Source of the DNA: Cylicocyclus nassatus
Lineage: Eukaryota; Nematoda; Chromadorea; Rhabditida; Strongylidae
DNA: 64,000 bases
Assembly: GCA_958299035.1 (NCBI GenBank)
Contig: CATQJL010000223.1
Span: forward strand, 14,603,742 to 14,667,741
Reading direction: 5' to 3'
Of this stretch, positions 1-12,082 are shown piece by piece. The stretch's first letter is position 1. Each line of letters opens with the position of its first letter. The translations under genes were made by a program, and so were the position numbers. Under the pieces are notes generated by a model. That model made no database searches, was not told the origin of the DNA, and worked only from the letters and a program-made list of their open reading frames with translations.

Positions 1-2115
1 ATTGAGACTAAGCGTTGAGTATCACTCAATTCAGCTTCTTTATGTATTCTTGCTAGCTATGCTTCCATTTTGAACTATGCAGCTTTAGCGAGGTTATCGC
101 AAAAACTCCCTTAGCAGTCTTTCAATAAGGCCGGATTTCCCCGAAATCTTTTTCTAGCATTTGGAACAAGCGTTCATAGCTACTATGTAAAAACAAACTA
201 TCTTATACTCAAATTAACTTCTTGAGTCGTTTGTTGAAGATTTCAATAATTAGTTACCTTAAAAACCTCAGCTTCTTGACCACATGTTGAGCGCCCAGAA
301 ATCTACCTTTTTGCATAGATGATAGTCATTTACAAATCGACTTTGGAGCCGAAACTTTGAACTTTTGTGTTTTGTCTGCAGTTCTTTCTTCAATTTTCGG
401 CTAAAACGGCAGGTTGGAATTTTGAAAACACCAGCATGTAGTCCGCACTTTGTCCTACTTGTATGCTTTGTGTCTTTCTGAGAAAAAAAAACAAGTTTTT
501 TCTTCTCCGAAGAAAGGAGGTTTCTGCAATTATCCAGATGTTAAGTCGTTCCGAAAGTAATGTCGCTTTTTTTCAGATGTACGCCACATATCGTGGAACA
601 AAGATTTGTAAGAGATCTTTGCAGCATTTCATTTCTTTTTAATGATTAAAAAGCCGTTGCATAATATGAAATGAGCTCTTAAAAAGTTACCAGAACTTGC
701 GATCCATCTTTTTGAGAATATCAAGTTTTGTTTTTTAAACTCTTAGAGCAACCATCAGTAGGAGTCCAAGTAATGGATGGATGAGCAAACTTTAAAGAAA
801 ACAGCACACTTTTTTTCTACTTTCCTTAGCTCATCATAATTTTTGTATAATTTTTTTTTGTTGGAACCATCGAATTTTAGCAGTTTTGTCTCAGACGCAA
901 ATGCATCAAACACCAATAAATCTTTAGGTTTCGAAACCTACAAAGATGGATTATTGTTGACAGTAATTTTACAAAACGAATGATTACCGCTTCAGATTAG
1001 CACCTTCCAAAAATCCAGGTACAGGTAGGGGTGCCTTGGAAAACCTTAATTATGAATTTTATCCCAGAAAACTTCATGAATCTGAAACTAAAGGATACTG
1101 GTGGAAAGACGAGAAAAAACTGCCTCAAATGACACACGAGTTGCTTGTCTGCTTGTCTTGTTGTTCTGTGAGGTTTAAGTTCACCTAATGAAATTTGATG
1201 CGTTAAAAAAAATGATTTTAGAAATTTTGGGAAGCAAGTTGAGGAAAAGAGAAAAATTGATTTGTATCCTATAGTGTTTGCTCTATCTATCCATTACTTG
1301 TACTATTTCGGGGATCCGGTACAAAAATTTAGAAAAATAGCCGAACTTGACCATTGTGAAAAGCGGACTGGGTCGCAGATTTTGGTAGCTTTTCGAGAGC
1401 TTATTGGTATGCAATGAAATTACAATTTTCAGAAAGAGGATAAAATGCTACATCGAATGCATCCAAGATTTCATGAAAATCTTGGAAACACGAAATGTGA
1501 CCTTTATTTGAAAAAGCGACATTACTTTCGTAACGACCTAATACATTCAGAAGATTTTGTATTGCGCTTAGTATCATCAAAAAGCGAAGAAAAAACTGCA
1601 ACGAGTGTAATTTGCAGTCAATTTCATAACCGTTCAGAAAAAGGACAAAATTTTTGCCATAAATGGATGAAAGGAAGAGAGCTGTCAGCTCTCCAAAATA
1701 CTTCTATATTTTACTTTTAAGTAATATTTTTCATCATCTAGGCTAGACTGAAAGATTTTGTAGGTGTGCGTTTAGAAGTGTGATGCTGGATGCGATGAGA
1801 AAAACCTAATAAGGTGTAACAACCTCTTTTGGACATGGCATCTTCTAAGACACAGGTGCAATCATGCACTCAGAATAAGCTTGCATGTTCTTAGTTTACT
1901 CTTGTTTTCAGCACTGTTTTGAAAATGCGCTAAATTTTGCGTGAATTAAGAGTCATGTGACAATTTTATGAGCTTTTATTGCAATTCAACATTTCGTCAT
2001 GCACTTCTCTTAGGCCGGCTTGTATCAAGTACAGTCGCCTGTATCATAAAGTAAATTTGATATTGCTCTGTTTCGGTTTTTGTTGGATGCCTATTGCATG
2101 TCAGGTGAACGAAGT
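1..2115 (+). repeat. Segmental duplication, left copy, part 1
   Basis: This block matches about 50195-52960 in the same orientation. For example, the text at 20-120 recurs at 50215-50310 and the text at 1740-2110 recurs at 52600-52970, with many point differences. The match stops at the first exon of gene A. Apart from the MITE at 541-1541 and that exon, I see no gene here. The right copy has an extra segment of about 0.9 kb (51690-52590) that is absent here. Confidence 0.85.
541..1541. mobile_element. Mariner-like MITE, TTAGGTCGTTCC family, about 1 kb
   Basis: The ends are inverted repeats: TTAAGTCGTTCCGAAAGTAA at 541 and the complement, ending CGACCTAA, at 1541. The same family occurs complete at 25910-26866 and interrupted at 13212-20090 and from 62935. 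The right duplicate has an empty site near 51500, so this insertion came after the duplication. There is no transposase frame; the two short open frames around 1401-1720 are not coding. Confidence 0.8.
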
Positions 2116-4127
2116 ATAAAGTTGTTTTTGCTCCTTCTCGCTGTAAGTTCAATCATTCGCTTTATTTAGAGATAATCCTGAATATTCTAGATAATGCCAC
2201 TCGTTTTCTGTAGGGATTGTTATATGAATCGAGTCAGTCGCGAAGTACGAGACCTTGGTTTCTGGAATTTGGTTAGTAGTTTAATTTTTGAGTATATTTG
2301 GTGGAAGACAAAAAGTGCGAAAATGTTGATTAAGTCGCGTTGAGTTTATGCTGAGGAAAGTGTTAGGCTGCTAACTAAGCCTTGCAATTGAGTCCGTAAA
2401 TTCCCGTGTTTTTGATATTGTAAAGTAGAATCACTTCATACGCAGGTGTGTCACTGCACACATTGCCCATTTTTGGCGTCCCCATCTTGCAGCGCAATAG
2501 CAAAAAATGCAAGAGGTCGACTAATTGTTATCGCTTACATCACCGTGAAATTTGGTACCTAAAAAAAGAAAAAGCATGAAGAAAAACATCAGAAACACTT
2601 AAGGGCTATCGGTTTCTAAAATCCATAAGCACGCCAAAAGTGGTCAATATGTGCAGCGACACACATGATCGTATGAAATGATTCGATCGTAAATTGCCAT
2701 GTGACCTACAAACCTGCACAAACACGTCGTTTTTTGATGACAAAATAGAAGAAATTTCAAGAGTTTTCGGCATTTAGTGAAATCAAGGAGTTATGGGGTT
2801 ATCAGTAAAAATGAAGTCGTTCTTAACCTAGTACAGCGGAGCGATCTGAAATTGTACATGTATTGTTGTTGAAGGTTGATTCAGTTAGATCAATATAAAA
2901 AAATGGATTCAAAAGCAACCCGAGATCTGACGTCTATCAAAAATGGTGAGCAGTAACACAATATGTGCAGCCAAATCTGTGACAATCTATGATTTTTCCC
3001 TTCATACCAGTGACGGAATGAGTAGGGGGGCGGGAGGGGGGGGGGTCCCCCTCGAGAATGGGTCGCGAAATTTTTGAAACCTACCTATATGGGTTATAAA
3101 AATAAGCACACGACTTGTTTATTTTTGTAATTAATTAAGATTATTTTCAAAAATTTTTAAAAAATCAAATTAGCCTTATAAAAAAATTTTTTTCGTGGCG
3201 TTTTTGGGTTGGGGACCCGCAAAAACTTTGAGAAGCACCCCAAAAATTTTTTCGGCTATCGCCACGCACTTTCATTTGAGAGAATTTTTGTCGCCTCCCC
3301 CCTCCCCGGTAAGAAACGTTGGGACCGCCACTGCTTTATACATATACCTACCGTAATCCTCACTGCGACGTCACAATTTGGCATAACTGTAGCTGAGCTT
3401 GTGGCTTACGTCGTAGCCATAATGGCAATGCCTGAGTGAGTTGTAGAGTCAAAGGGGTTGTAAATTTGAAAAAACCTAGTTTTAGTACTATGGTCGTGTT
3501 TAACGTTTTTCTTCCATTTTTCAGCGATTTACTTGCCTGCACAGAAAGAAAGTTAGAAGATACGCGCTGTACAATGAAAGAGGTGACCCCAACGCTATGA
3601 TTGAAGAGTTTCGATTGTATGGTTTGATTTTTCCAAAATATATAACAGTCAAGCTCTTCATTACATGATTTTCGTGCATTTACAGAGGAACGGAATCAAG
3701 CGTAATTGCTCGGGAGTTGTGGGAAAAGGTAAGAGTTTTCTTATCCTTAGCCGAGCATTCGAGCAAACTTACATTGAGCCTCTTTTGTTTATCATTCTTT
3801 TTCAATAGGATTATTAGATCCTAGTAGGTTTGAGTTCGGCCAAAATATGAGCTCATAAGATCACATTATCACCATTTCTACATATTTACATGGAAGAATC
3901 AGGAAATTTTATAGATTTTGTTTTCCAGGTATAAATTCAGATTTCCATAAATGGTCAAATTTCCAGTGACCAGATTGTACTTAAAGTCTCAAATTTGGCT
4001 AATGTACTTATTTCAGTTCGACTATACACCTCCTGTGTATTTTGCATGCTTCACGGCGAATACCTCAATCGTTTGTGCATTTTCAAATAAGCTTCTTTGT
4101 GCTGACTGGGCATCCTCCTCCGAATGA
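2098..4127 (+). CDS. Gene A: small secreted cysteine protein, five exons, unrecognised family
   Basis: I reconstructed this gene by comparison with gene B. Exons are 2098-2142, 2191-2271, 3525-3616, 3686-3728 and 4017-4127 (372 nt, 123 aa plus TGA). Introns are 48, 1253, 69 and 288 bp with GT donors and AG acceptors (CTAG for intron 1, TTCAG or ACAG types for the others). Residues 7-22 form a leucine-rich signal peptide ending VFC, so the product should be secreted. Motifs shared with B are CRDC, SREV, FTC, RGDP, IEEF, IAR-LW and VYFACF followed by TSI-C. The ATG used by B is ATA here; an ATG six codons upstream is in frame and gives the start MSGERS. The last exon has an extra cysteine (LLCADW). 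Intron 2 holds a small inverted-repeat element and a G-rich tract. I do not recognise the family and propose no function beyond secretion. The exon structure is strongly supported by the paralogue, but expression is unknown. Confidence 0.8.
2428..2684. repeat. Small inverted-repeat element in intron 2 of gene A
   Basis: About 55 bp at the left end, beginning GAATCACTTCATACG, is repeated in inverted imperfect form at the right end, which finishes CGTATGAAATGATTC. The size (257 bp) and lack of an open frame fit a MITE. Gene B has only 118 bp for the whole intron, which fits insertion into A. Confidence 0.6.
3010..3460. repeat. G-rich tract and dispersed repeat in intron 2 of gene A
   Basis: Positions 3026-3050 are almost pure G with a short C run. 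The segment 3340-3440 is an inverted, diverged copy of 15355-15450, including the shared core GACGTCACA. This is transposon-derived intron filling; the short open frames here are not coding. Confidence 0.5.
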
Positions 4128-4322
4128 TACTTTACAATGATACTTAATGAATGATACATACTATTACTTTTAGGTCGCTCCGAAAACTTCTCCTTTTGAC
4201 TATGTTTTGTGATACTTTGCGAATCAGCAACAGAAAAAGACCTGATATTATTCCATAAAACTTCTCTCTGCCTTTCTAACAAGGGAAGGATATGATCGCA
4301 TGACGATTGGGTAAGCGGTGTA

Positions 4323-4377
4323 TACCGCGTAATACCGTCTATACCGTCCCAGACGGTATAGACGGTATTACGCGGTA
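4323..4377. repeat. Perfect 26-bp-arm palindrome
   Basis: The arms 4323-4348 and 4352-4377 are exact reverse complements around a 3-nt loop. Each arm repeats the unit TACCGTC. As RNA or single-stranded DNA this would form a very stable hairpin. The other arm of the foldback (near 5085-5105) has only one short unit, so the expansion is one-sided. Confidence 0.9.
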
Positions 4378-4442
4378 CGTGATCTCTAGAGCGCATTCCT
4401 TATCTGCTAGGACGTCATTCTGGAGGAGTTATAGAGGATTTT

Positions 4443-4510
4443 TGGTGCAGTGGATAGTGGCTTGGACTGCGGAGCTGGACGTCGTGGGTTCGATTCCTTT
4501 GGGATGCCAC
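4443..4510 (+). other. tRNA-like segment (Pol III A and B boxes), left arm
   Basis: An A-box-like GGTGCAGTGG at 4444 and a B-box GGTTCGATTCC at 4497-4507 are correctly spaced. The acceptor and T stems do not pair well, so this is a tRNA-derived remnant rather than a tRNA gene. The opposite arm carries the same segment inverted. Confidence 0.5.
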
Positions 4511-4962
4511 CAGTTTTGCATTTTTGTAAATCTCAACAGGCAAGTTGCAAAACCTGTCGACATCAAAAAAAGTTGATTTTCACAATATGAAGCAATATAT
4601 TTACATTTATTGGCACTGGAACACCGTCTAACCTAAAAACACTCATTTTTAGCTTTTTTCATTGAATACTTCACTAAGTTTCAAATTGAAAGGCCTTCAT
4701 GAACACATACGATATGAAAGCACAAAATGTACAAAACAAAAAACATGTTCACAGTGCGCACAATGAATAAAAAGGATGTCTTCGCAGCCGTCTACACTAC
4801 CAAAAAAGCTGAAAACGAATCTTTTTAGGTTAGACGGTGGTTCAGTGCCAAGAAATGCAAATATATTGTCTCATTTTCTGGATATCAACTTTTTTTTTGA
4901 TGTCGACAGGTTTTGCAACTTGCCTGCTAAGATTTACAAAAATGCAAAACGGGTGGCATCCC

Positions 4963-5020
4963 AAAGGAATCGAACCCACGACGTCCACCTCCGCAGTCCA
5001 AACCACTATCCACTGCACCA
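4963..5020 (-). other. tRNA-like segment (Pol III A and B boxes), right arm
   Basis: This is the inverted partner of the segment at 4443-4510. On the minus strand the A-box region lies near 5003-5019 and the B-box GGTTCGATTCC at 4966-4976. The two units face each other within the foldback element. Confidence 0.5.
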
Positions 5021-5148
5021 AAAGTCCTTCATAACTCCTCCAGAATGACGTCATAGCAGATATGGAATGCGCTTTAGAGATTACCGTCTGGGGACGGTAT
5101 ACACCGCTTACCCAATCGTCACTGCGATCAAGTATCCTTCCCTTGTAA

Positions 5149-6090
5149 GACGCAGCCTCAAACCAGACACTTTGAACAGCGCGCTGATAGTTCAGGAAAC
5201 GAGATAGAATAATTCTAAACTCGAGTCGTTTTTAATTAGCAAAACATTTTAAACGCAGTTGCAAGGTCAGTAAGGTCAGTATTGCATATGTCGACTTTTT
5301 CCTGTTATATATCTACCAGATTTGCTTGTTTTGACTGATGGCTTTGAGAAATTTCGATTTTCTGAACTAATTAGTTCTTTAACAACCCTAGTATTTCTAG
5401 CAATCTAGTATTTTCACTAATTTCAAAATTTTTTGCAGTTGCAGTGAACTATCAATGGGAACATTAAGAAGTACGTGCTTTTAATTGGAGTCCAAACGGC
5501 GTAACTGTGACATCAATCATAGCAACTTTAAAAATCGCCGGTTGGCGATCATCAGCAAAAATTTACTTGAAACGTCTTGAAACTGTTTGAAACGTTTACA
5601 AAGCCCATGTCCATCGTCTACTAGAAGCTCTCTTTGAAGAATGTATTTATGAGTTTAAAAAGGAAAAGCTTTCGAAGCGATCTGATACCGTCAAGATTGT
5701 ATTGATCATCCCAAGAATTTGTATAAAAGTTTGTTGAAACGCGACAGTTGTCAAAATCTCACCAATTTGTGAAAGCGTACGAATTGACGAACAGGTTCAA
5801 ATAAATACCTTTTTTGGATCCAAGTGGTTAAATTTGAAGATGTGCATCCAGTGGCAGGTCATCATCAACAATTAAAAATCTAACAGTAAGCAAATAACGA
5901 TTAGTGGAGGTGAACTCAACTTTGACAAAAGTTTGTATGCTGTGTATTAGCAGAGGAATGAGCCACTATTTGTGAATAGCTGGTTATAATGAAGATATGT
6001 ATGCGAAAATCACACACTATAATATTAAGTTAGTTCAAAAAAATGAGCTGTTTTTCTAGGTTTTGTTTCAAAACAATTTTTTCGGATTAC
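5149..6090. other. No gene or recognised repeat
   Basis: This AT-rich stretch lies between the foldback downstream of gene A and the point where the segmental duplication resumes. I see no long frame, no convincing exon and no inverted-repeat element. It has no counterpart in the right duplicate. Confidence 0.5.
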
Positions 6091-6660
6091 TGTTAAATGA
6101 ACATGCTCATTTAATAATGGACACAACGGGCTTTTAGCCCTATGTTAAGAATTTGCAGAGCTTCAAGAAGCAGCGCACTTCATTGCATTTGCTTTCCTTG
6201 CTTAAATTCAAGCACGAACAATTGCATCCTTCTGGCAACTCATCTGTATGTAATAAAATATATCTGCGTCTTACACACTTAAACATTTTCCTAGACATTG
6301 TTTAGGCTGATATCGACTCCTCAACATAGGTAGTCGTTTCGATCATTCTGTGACCCATATTCTTCAAAAAAGGCCGATCGTCAAAGCTTTGCTCATTCTC
6401 GTAAGCTTAACGGTAGGCCTCCTTAACAGTTTTTTTTGGAAAAGCATTTGACTGTTTAGTGCGCAGAAAATTGCAAAAACTCCAGATTTTGGGACTTTGA
6501 TTTCTGCGCAAGTACTGAAAAAAGCTTACAATTTTGAGTTTTGATTTTTTTTTCGCAAACATTTTTTGTTCACTCCTTCTCCAATTTTCTTCGCACCACT
6601 GGTTTACGGCAACAAATTAGGCTACTTATAGTTTATACTAACAAATTTTGAAGAGAGTTA

Positions 6661-7164
6661 TTAGGTTGTCCCAAAAGTAAACTCTTTTTTCAAATAAATT
6701 TTTCCACATTTTTAGTTTTTCATGTAAAACTTGGTATTTTTCGATCATAAGAACAAATACAAGAGTTGAATTTCAAAATTGTAATTAGAAGGGCTTGAAG
6801 TATACAATGACATATATGGGAGGGGCTAAGGCGGAGTTTGCCATTTTTGGAGTATCTTCAATTTCTCGCCTCCTATGCGAGGAAAAAATCCATTAAAGGC
6901 ATATTTGAGTACCACTATGCGCCTACTGTATAATGACTAAGTCGGAGGTCTTAGTTTTTTTTTTCTCGCAAAAATTCAGTTTTCAAATGAGAAAATTTTT
7001 TTCGATTTTGGCTTCAAACTTTACATGGAATGCGACTAGAACGGACCCTTGGAGGTCTTTTTGTAAAGCTTGATCTGTTCTATCGAATGGTACCCTAAGT
7101 CTACTACAAATGCAAAAATTGCTTGAATTATTCAAAAAAGGAGTTTGCTTCAGGGACAACCTAG
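6661..7164. mobile_element. Mariner-like MITE, TTAGGTTGTCCC family
   Basis: The ends are inverted: TTAGGTTGTCCC at 6661 and GGACAACCTAG at 7164, flanked by TA on both sides. The TTAGGTTG terminus and TA duplication are typical of the mariner superfamily. The corresponding place in the right duplicate (about 53815) is an empty site. Confidence 0.8.
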
Positions 7165-7706
7165 TACAATCTGTTAAAACGAGGTTTCAGAAAAAAACTT
7201 TTTGTTTATTAATCCATATTTTCTGCCCGTCAATGGTATAAACATTGCTGCATGTGCGCCGTACTGCAAAAATGTTGTGCTGCCTCTGATGGTTTTTATC
7301 TCATTGAAAATTGTAGATTTTTTAAAAACTCATGGCACGTCAAATTGAAAACTCGCAAACGCTCATAACTTTGCACCAACCTAATATAATCACAAGTTTA
7401 GCTTTTCAAAAATAAACATTACTTCAAAAGATTATAAAACAGCATGCACAGATTTCCACAAACTGCAAAATTATTTTTGTACCGAATGAATAAGTGCAGA
7501 GTTGCTACATTTAATCCGACTCAAGTGCAGCGAGATTTTTTGTGCCCTCTCTTCTGTTCGAACAGGTATTCGTGAACAAATTGGTGGAGTGTGAGTTGGT
7601 CTAACCAGACACCTCATTCTTTTTTTTGTAACTATGAATTTTTCCCTGCATAATTATGCAAAGGATATCTGTGTATGATCAGATTTTCCTAAGGCGCGTA
7701 TGCGCA

Positions 7707-7867
7707 TAGGCTATTGCATGCGAAGGCGCTATACTTTTGGCGCGAACGAGGCTATTTAGCCGCAGAGCGCATGAGGCTCAAGATTTACAACGGTGAGAAT
7801 ACGCGCGCGCCGTGTTCGCGCCCGCTCAACTAATATTGCTTCTGCACCTTCCATGCATTAGCCCTTA
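7707..7867. mobile_element. GC-rich 160-bp MITE, copy 1
   Basis: The short element has inverted ends (TAGGCTATTGCATG and CATGCATTAGCCC) and GC-rich CGCG-containing subterminal arms. A second copy lies at 10007-10171. The right duplicate (near 55175) lacks it, so it inserted after the duplication. Confidence 0.75.
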
Positions 7868-7913
7868 CAATTTTCTTAGGAGGGGAAAAGTGCTGTGGAA
7901 GATATCATACATA

Positions 7914-8545
7914 CAGAGTGTCCCAAAAAGATGTGCACATTGTTTAATTGTTAATAACTCTCTTGCTTTCAAGTCTTTCGCCTCAACTTAGATTTATAGT
8001 ATGGAGCGAATCATCGCTCTTCATTACTGTATGATTACGGTATGAACTTCCAGCACACATCATCTGTGGATTAGGCCTTTTAATGAAATATTTTCAAAAA
8101 AATCTAAAATTATTGTAGCAGGGTTTTCATTCGTGCTGATTTCACTGCATAATTTCCACCAGTTTTTGAGCTTTCTTGATTGCGATTCACATTTCTGACG
8201 AACTTGGGATAACAGTTGTTATTCTAAATATAACGCATTAAAGAAACCCTATACTAAAATGCAATTTTCGTACTTAGAGTCAGCGACTTTAATTAGGCCA
8301 GCACAAGAGTTTCTGGCTTGTTTGGTTTTCGTTCTGAGGCAAAAATGGCTTTCGATGGCTTAAAATCCCCGTCGAAGTTCCTACCGTAATCCTACAGTAA
8401 TGAAAAGCGACTGGTGATTTGCGCCATACTGCAAATCTAAGTAGGACCTCGCTCTAAAATTTGATAACTCAAGCTTAGCAAAAGACATGAAAGCAAGAGA
8501 GTTATTAACGGTCAAACAGTGCGCACATCTTTTTGGGACATCCTA
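7914..8545. mobile_element. MITE of the CAGAGTGTCCCAAAAA family, copy 1
   Basis: The termini CAGAGTGTCCCAAAAAG and the complement are flanked by TA. The subterminal text (GTTAATAACTC and relatives) is shared with copies at 26871-27548, 45135-45811 and 58230-58965. The right duplicate near 55225 is empty. TA duplication and GTGTCCC ends place it with Tc1/mariner-type non-autonomous elements. There is no open frame. Confidence 0.8.
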
Positions 8546-9507
8546 TATATCGTTATCTATAGTCTTTGCTGTCAGTTTATTTCTTGAAGGCTCTGTTCCC
8601 TGAAATCTGAACAAACTGGATGATTAGGCTTTGTTATATAAGCTGAGATTTTCGCTGTTTCATATGGGGAATCAATCAAGAGATTATGAAATAGTGAAAT
8701 TTCAGCTTATACAATGCTGATCAAAGCTACAGGTCCATCTTTAGAGTCTCTATTGACCAAGTATGTCTTTGCTTCTAAAGCCTTTTACTCAATTAATAAT
8801 CATGTAAAATGCTCTAGTAGAGCTACGCATACGTAGTTACTTCCAAAAAGAGACCACTTATCTTTTTTCAATCAAAAGCTGTTGCACGTATTTCGCTTCT
8901 GTAATCAGTCTTTTAGTAGGAAATTCTGCACTTTCTCAATTGGCTAGAAGCGACAGAATCTTGTACACTTTTTAGATGCTTAGCGAAGTGGTAGTAAAGA
9001 AAATCTGAATGTTTGTTAGAGCGAGCTCTACATAGATCTAACGCAGACCTGCGCTCCAATTCCTGCCTTGGAACTCTCTTCGCTTTATCATTGGGAAGTC
9101 AGGAAAATATAAAAGCTTCCCTTGTACATAAAGAAATCTGTACAATTTACTGATGGATGTTTACAAAGTCATTGTTTTACCTCCAAATAATTTCGTCAGC
9201 CTGTCGACAGTGTTTCGCAGTCCCAAAATAATTTTCCATGTTTTTTAAAAAATTTTCCACATATGCGTTCGCCACACATTGGTATGCATAGCTCTGCCAC
9301 ACAGTGATAGTAGTACTTTCCATGCTACTCCATAAACCTTTTGGTGATTTTCGTTACAGCCGGAAATAAATTTCAAGCTTTTGCAGATCCGCCGGTGCAG
9401 TGATAAATGTCTTGCTTGATTTTTGCTGGCTTTCCGCTGTAAAATACCGTATCCTCCTCTTTGCGGAAACATGAGCATCACCGCTCCCGCTTATATGACT
9501 GCAGTTT

Positions 9508-9902
9508 TAGCGGTGGAATCCGGCCAAAATCGCGGGATTTGCGGGATTTTGTTGTGACATCTTCTAAAATAACTTTATTTGGAATCTACAAAAAGATCTA
9601 GCTTTAGCTTGATGAGATGAATTTTTAGTATACATTAAGCCCGTAGTCCATGGTGTATGGTAGACATATGATACTACATTGATAATTTCAAAATTTGTTC
9701 CTTGAGCAACAATACATGTTAATCTCATAACACATGCCAATACAATGCAATGCATTCTGGAAAACGGACATAATGTATACTAAAAGATTCGTCTCATCAA
9801 GCTGAAGCCAAATCTTCCTGCAGATTCCAAATCAAGTTATTTTAGAAGAAGTCATAACAAGATCCCGAAAATCTCGCAATTTTGGCCGGATTCCACCGCT
9901 AC
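9508..9902. mobile_element. MITE with TAGCGGTGGAATC ends, left copy
   Basis: The inverted ends TAGCGGTGGAATCCGGCC and complement are followed by GGGATTTGCGGGATTTTG-type subterminal repeats. The right duplicate has the same element at 56876-57416 with the same flanks, so this insertion predates the duplication. Confidence 0.8.
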
Positions 9903-10006
9903 AACGTATTAATCCCCTGATTGATTGAACATTCATTCCCTAAGATTAATTCAACAAGTTAATAAATAACTGAAGTCCTCAGCAAATTGTTGCAGATAAT
10001 AGTCTA

Positions 10007-10171
10007 TAGGCTACTGCATGACGAAGGCGCAATATGTCTGGCGCGAACGGCGGTTTCATTAGCCGCAGAGCGCATAAGGCGCAGGATTCACAACGGTGAA
10101 GATACGCGCGCGCAGCATTCGCGCCCACTCAACTAGTAATGCTTTGCGCCTTCTTCGTGCAGCAGCCTTTA
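10007..10171. mobile_element. GC-rich 160-bp MITE, copy 2
   Basis: It has the same structure as the element at 7707-7867: TAGGCTACTGCATG at the left, an inverted end GCAGCCTTTA at the right and CGCG-rich arms. The right duplicate is uninterrupted at this point (57520-57540). Confidence 0.75.
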
Positions 10172-10378
10172 TGTTCTACGCCGTAGCTTATTTTTTTGCG
10201 GTAGCAAGTTTCAGCTCGATTGGTTCCACTTAGAAAAACTTGTTTGGAACATACTAAGCAACAAGCATACTTATCTTTCATTATATGGCCAAGAGACAAG
10301 AGCACGTTGCGTACATCTGATTGACAAGTTCATGAGCGTTTTAACGCGTTCTAGTAGATTACTTTCAGGAGTTCGTGA

Positions 10379-10426
10379 AAGAACATGTTCGAACATGCGT
10401 TGTTTAACGACCTCGAACATGTTCTT
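10379..10426. other. Invariant 48-bp hairpin, left copy
   Basis: Arms of 14 bp (AAGAACATGTTCGA and its exact complement) enclose a 20-nt loop. The 48 bp are identical to 57742-57789 in the right duplicate, although flanking DNA has diverged clearly. The arm contains the 10-bp palindrome GAACATGTTC. A 76-codon minus-strand frame covers it here but is broken in the other copy, so coding is unlikely. It could be a structured RNA, a protein-binding site or a tiny mobile palindrome. Confidence 0.5.
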
Positions 10427-12082
10427 ACCAATTTCCTGATAGGTGAGTATGCTACAAGAGCAAAAACCAGGTAACTCTGCAAGGAAGGTTCGCTCGGTCA
10501 AAGTTGCGATTCGAAAGATGATGTATATCTATGGATAGAGCTTTGAACGCTGATGTCAGACCTACCTTTTATATATTCATCGAAAGCCATGAGCTTTTCT
10601 TAAACCAAATTTTCGCGCATTGCGAGTCGTAAAAACATGCTAGTTTTCACGCAAAAGTATGCAGGCTCAAGCAAAGCACCTAATAATTTGTAGGTCCAAT
10701 CTAATTTTATTTAAACAATTCTAAGTGTTGTCCAACTGGGTGTACCTCGCAGGCCGTCATCTAGGCCACACTTCTGTTATGAGTTAAAAAAAAAGACCAT
10801 AACTTTTTGTAGGAAAACGCTTTGCTAATATAGAATGTATACTTGAAATCGGTATTTTAAGCTCTATCCGCAGGCAATCCCCTTTCGAACCGTCACTTCG
10901 ACTAAGCAAACTTCCCTTGTTAGGGCTTCGATCGCTAACCATTAAAATTGGTAGAATTTTGTTGCTTCCAGTTAACTAAAAAAAGCAGAATTTCGTACTT
11001 ACCCTAATCTAGGACCGAAGTAGTGTGAAAGCATATTCAAGTAAGAAAACAGGGAACGTTTTTAGGTCTAGCGCAACTCACCAAAGCAACTGTCTTACAA
11101 TTTGAATATGCATTTATGTAAGCAACTTGTTAACTGAAGTTATAGGTGGACCTATAGTTTTGGCCAACCTCCAGATTTGCTTTTTCAAAAACTTTATTTT
11201 CCCTTGACTAATCAAACAAAAGCGAGGCCCGTCTAAGTCAAGCGAAGTAGAGTGGTATTTACAAAGGGTTTAGATCAATTGAAACCGAGTGAGTTACGGC
11301 ATTTTCGACAAATATTTTTGAACAGAACTATGCCAATTCCCTGTTTCCATTATACATAGAGGTTAGGATAATAGAGCTTTCAAAAGATAGATACACAACA
11401 AAAAACACACATACCAAAAGCATCGAGATATGTCGCGTCCCTCCACAGCTCCATTTGCCTCATTCCTCTAACCCGCATTTTTTTAAATGACGCAATGAGT
11501 TTTATACGGATGTCCCAATTTTTCAGTTTTTACTTTGCCCTACAATACAAATTCTTCTGGTTTCTCAAATAGATTGTGCTGGTTCAAAGTTCGTTTTGCA
11601 TAGAGTTCGAAGGCAAAATCTGAGAATTCCATATGTCCGCAAAGTCGAGGAAACTAATCCTTTCAAGAAATTTCTAAAAGGTTCCTATTTGCTCAGATTT
11701 GCTTTTGCATAACAAAATAACGGAAAAATAATTCTCAGTTTTTGGCAAGTTGCGTTGGGCGCGTCCAAGCTACAGTAAGAATTTTGGAAGTAAGATTACG
11801 AATTTTGGGCTGTTACAGGCAACAGTTTCCGAGACATATCGAATTTAGGGCAAAAAATTCTGAGAAAATACTTCTTCGTATTTCTGGCCTATTATAGTGT
11901 ACGTATGTATGTTTATCGAGTTTTAGGGATTGAGAAAATAAGCAGATTTTCAAATAAATACCAGATGTAGAAAGTATATGCACGAGCAGGTAAGACACTA
12001 GTAGGAGTTTTGTAGACGGAAATATAATTTTTTCTCAAGTTTTAAGCCTTTTTGAAGCTTTTTAGATTCCGGCTTCGAACTT

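Larger units (their letters stand above)
4280..5145. mobile_element. Foldback element with CAAGGGAA termini and TAA target duplication
   Basis: The whole 866-bp element is an inverted repeat centred near 4730, with arms of about 380 bp. It begins CAAGGGAAGGATA and ends with the complement, flanked on both sides by TAA (4277-4279 and 5146-5148). A three-base TWA duplication suggests the PIF/Harbinger superfamily, which is my inference. The terminal CAAGGGAA is shared with the element at 59684-60978. Each arm carries a tRNA-like segment. No transposase is present. Confidence 0.75.

Noticed and set aside
4022..4396. 124-codon open frame on the minus strand
   Set aside because: It is antisense to exon 5 of gene A and runs into the palindromic foldback; no motif.
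10271..10501. 76-codon minus-strand frame as a coding exon
   Set aside because: The right duplicate carries stops and frameshifts outside the hairpin; only the 48-bp hairpin is conserved.
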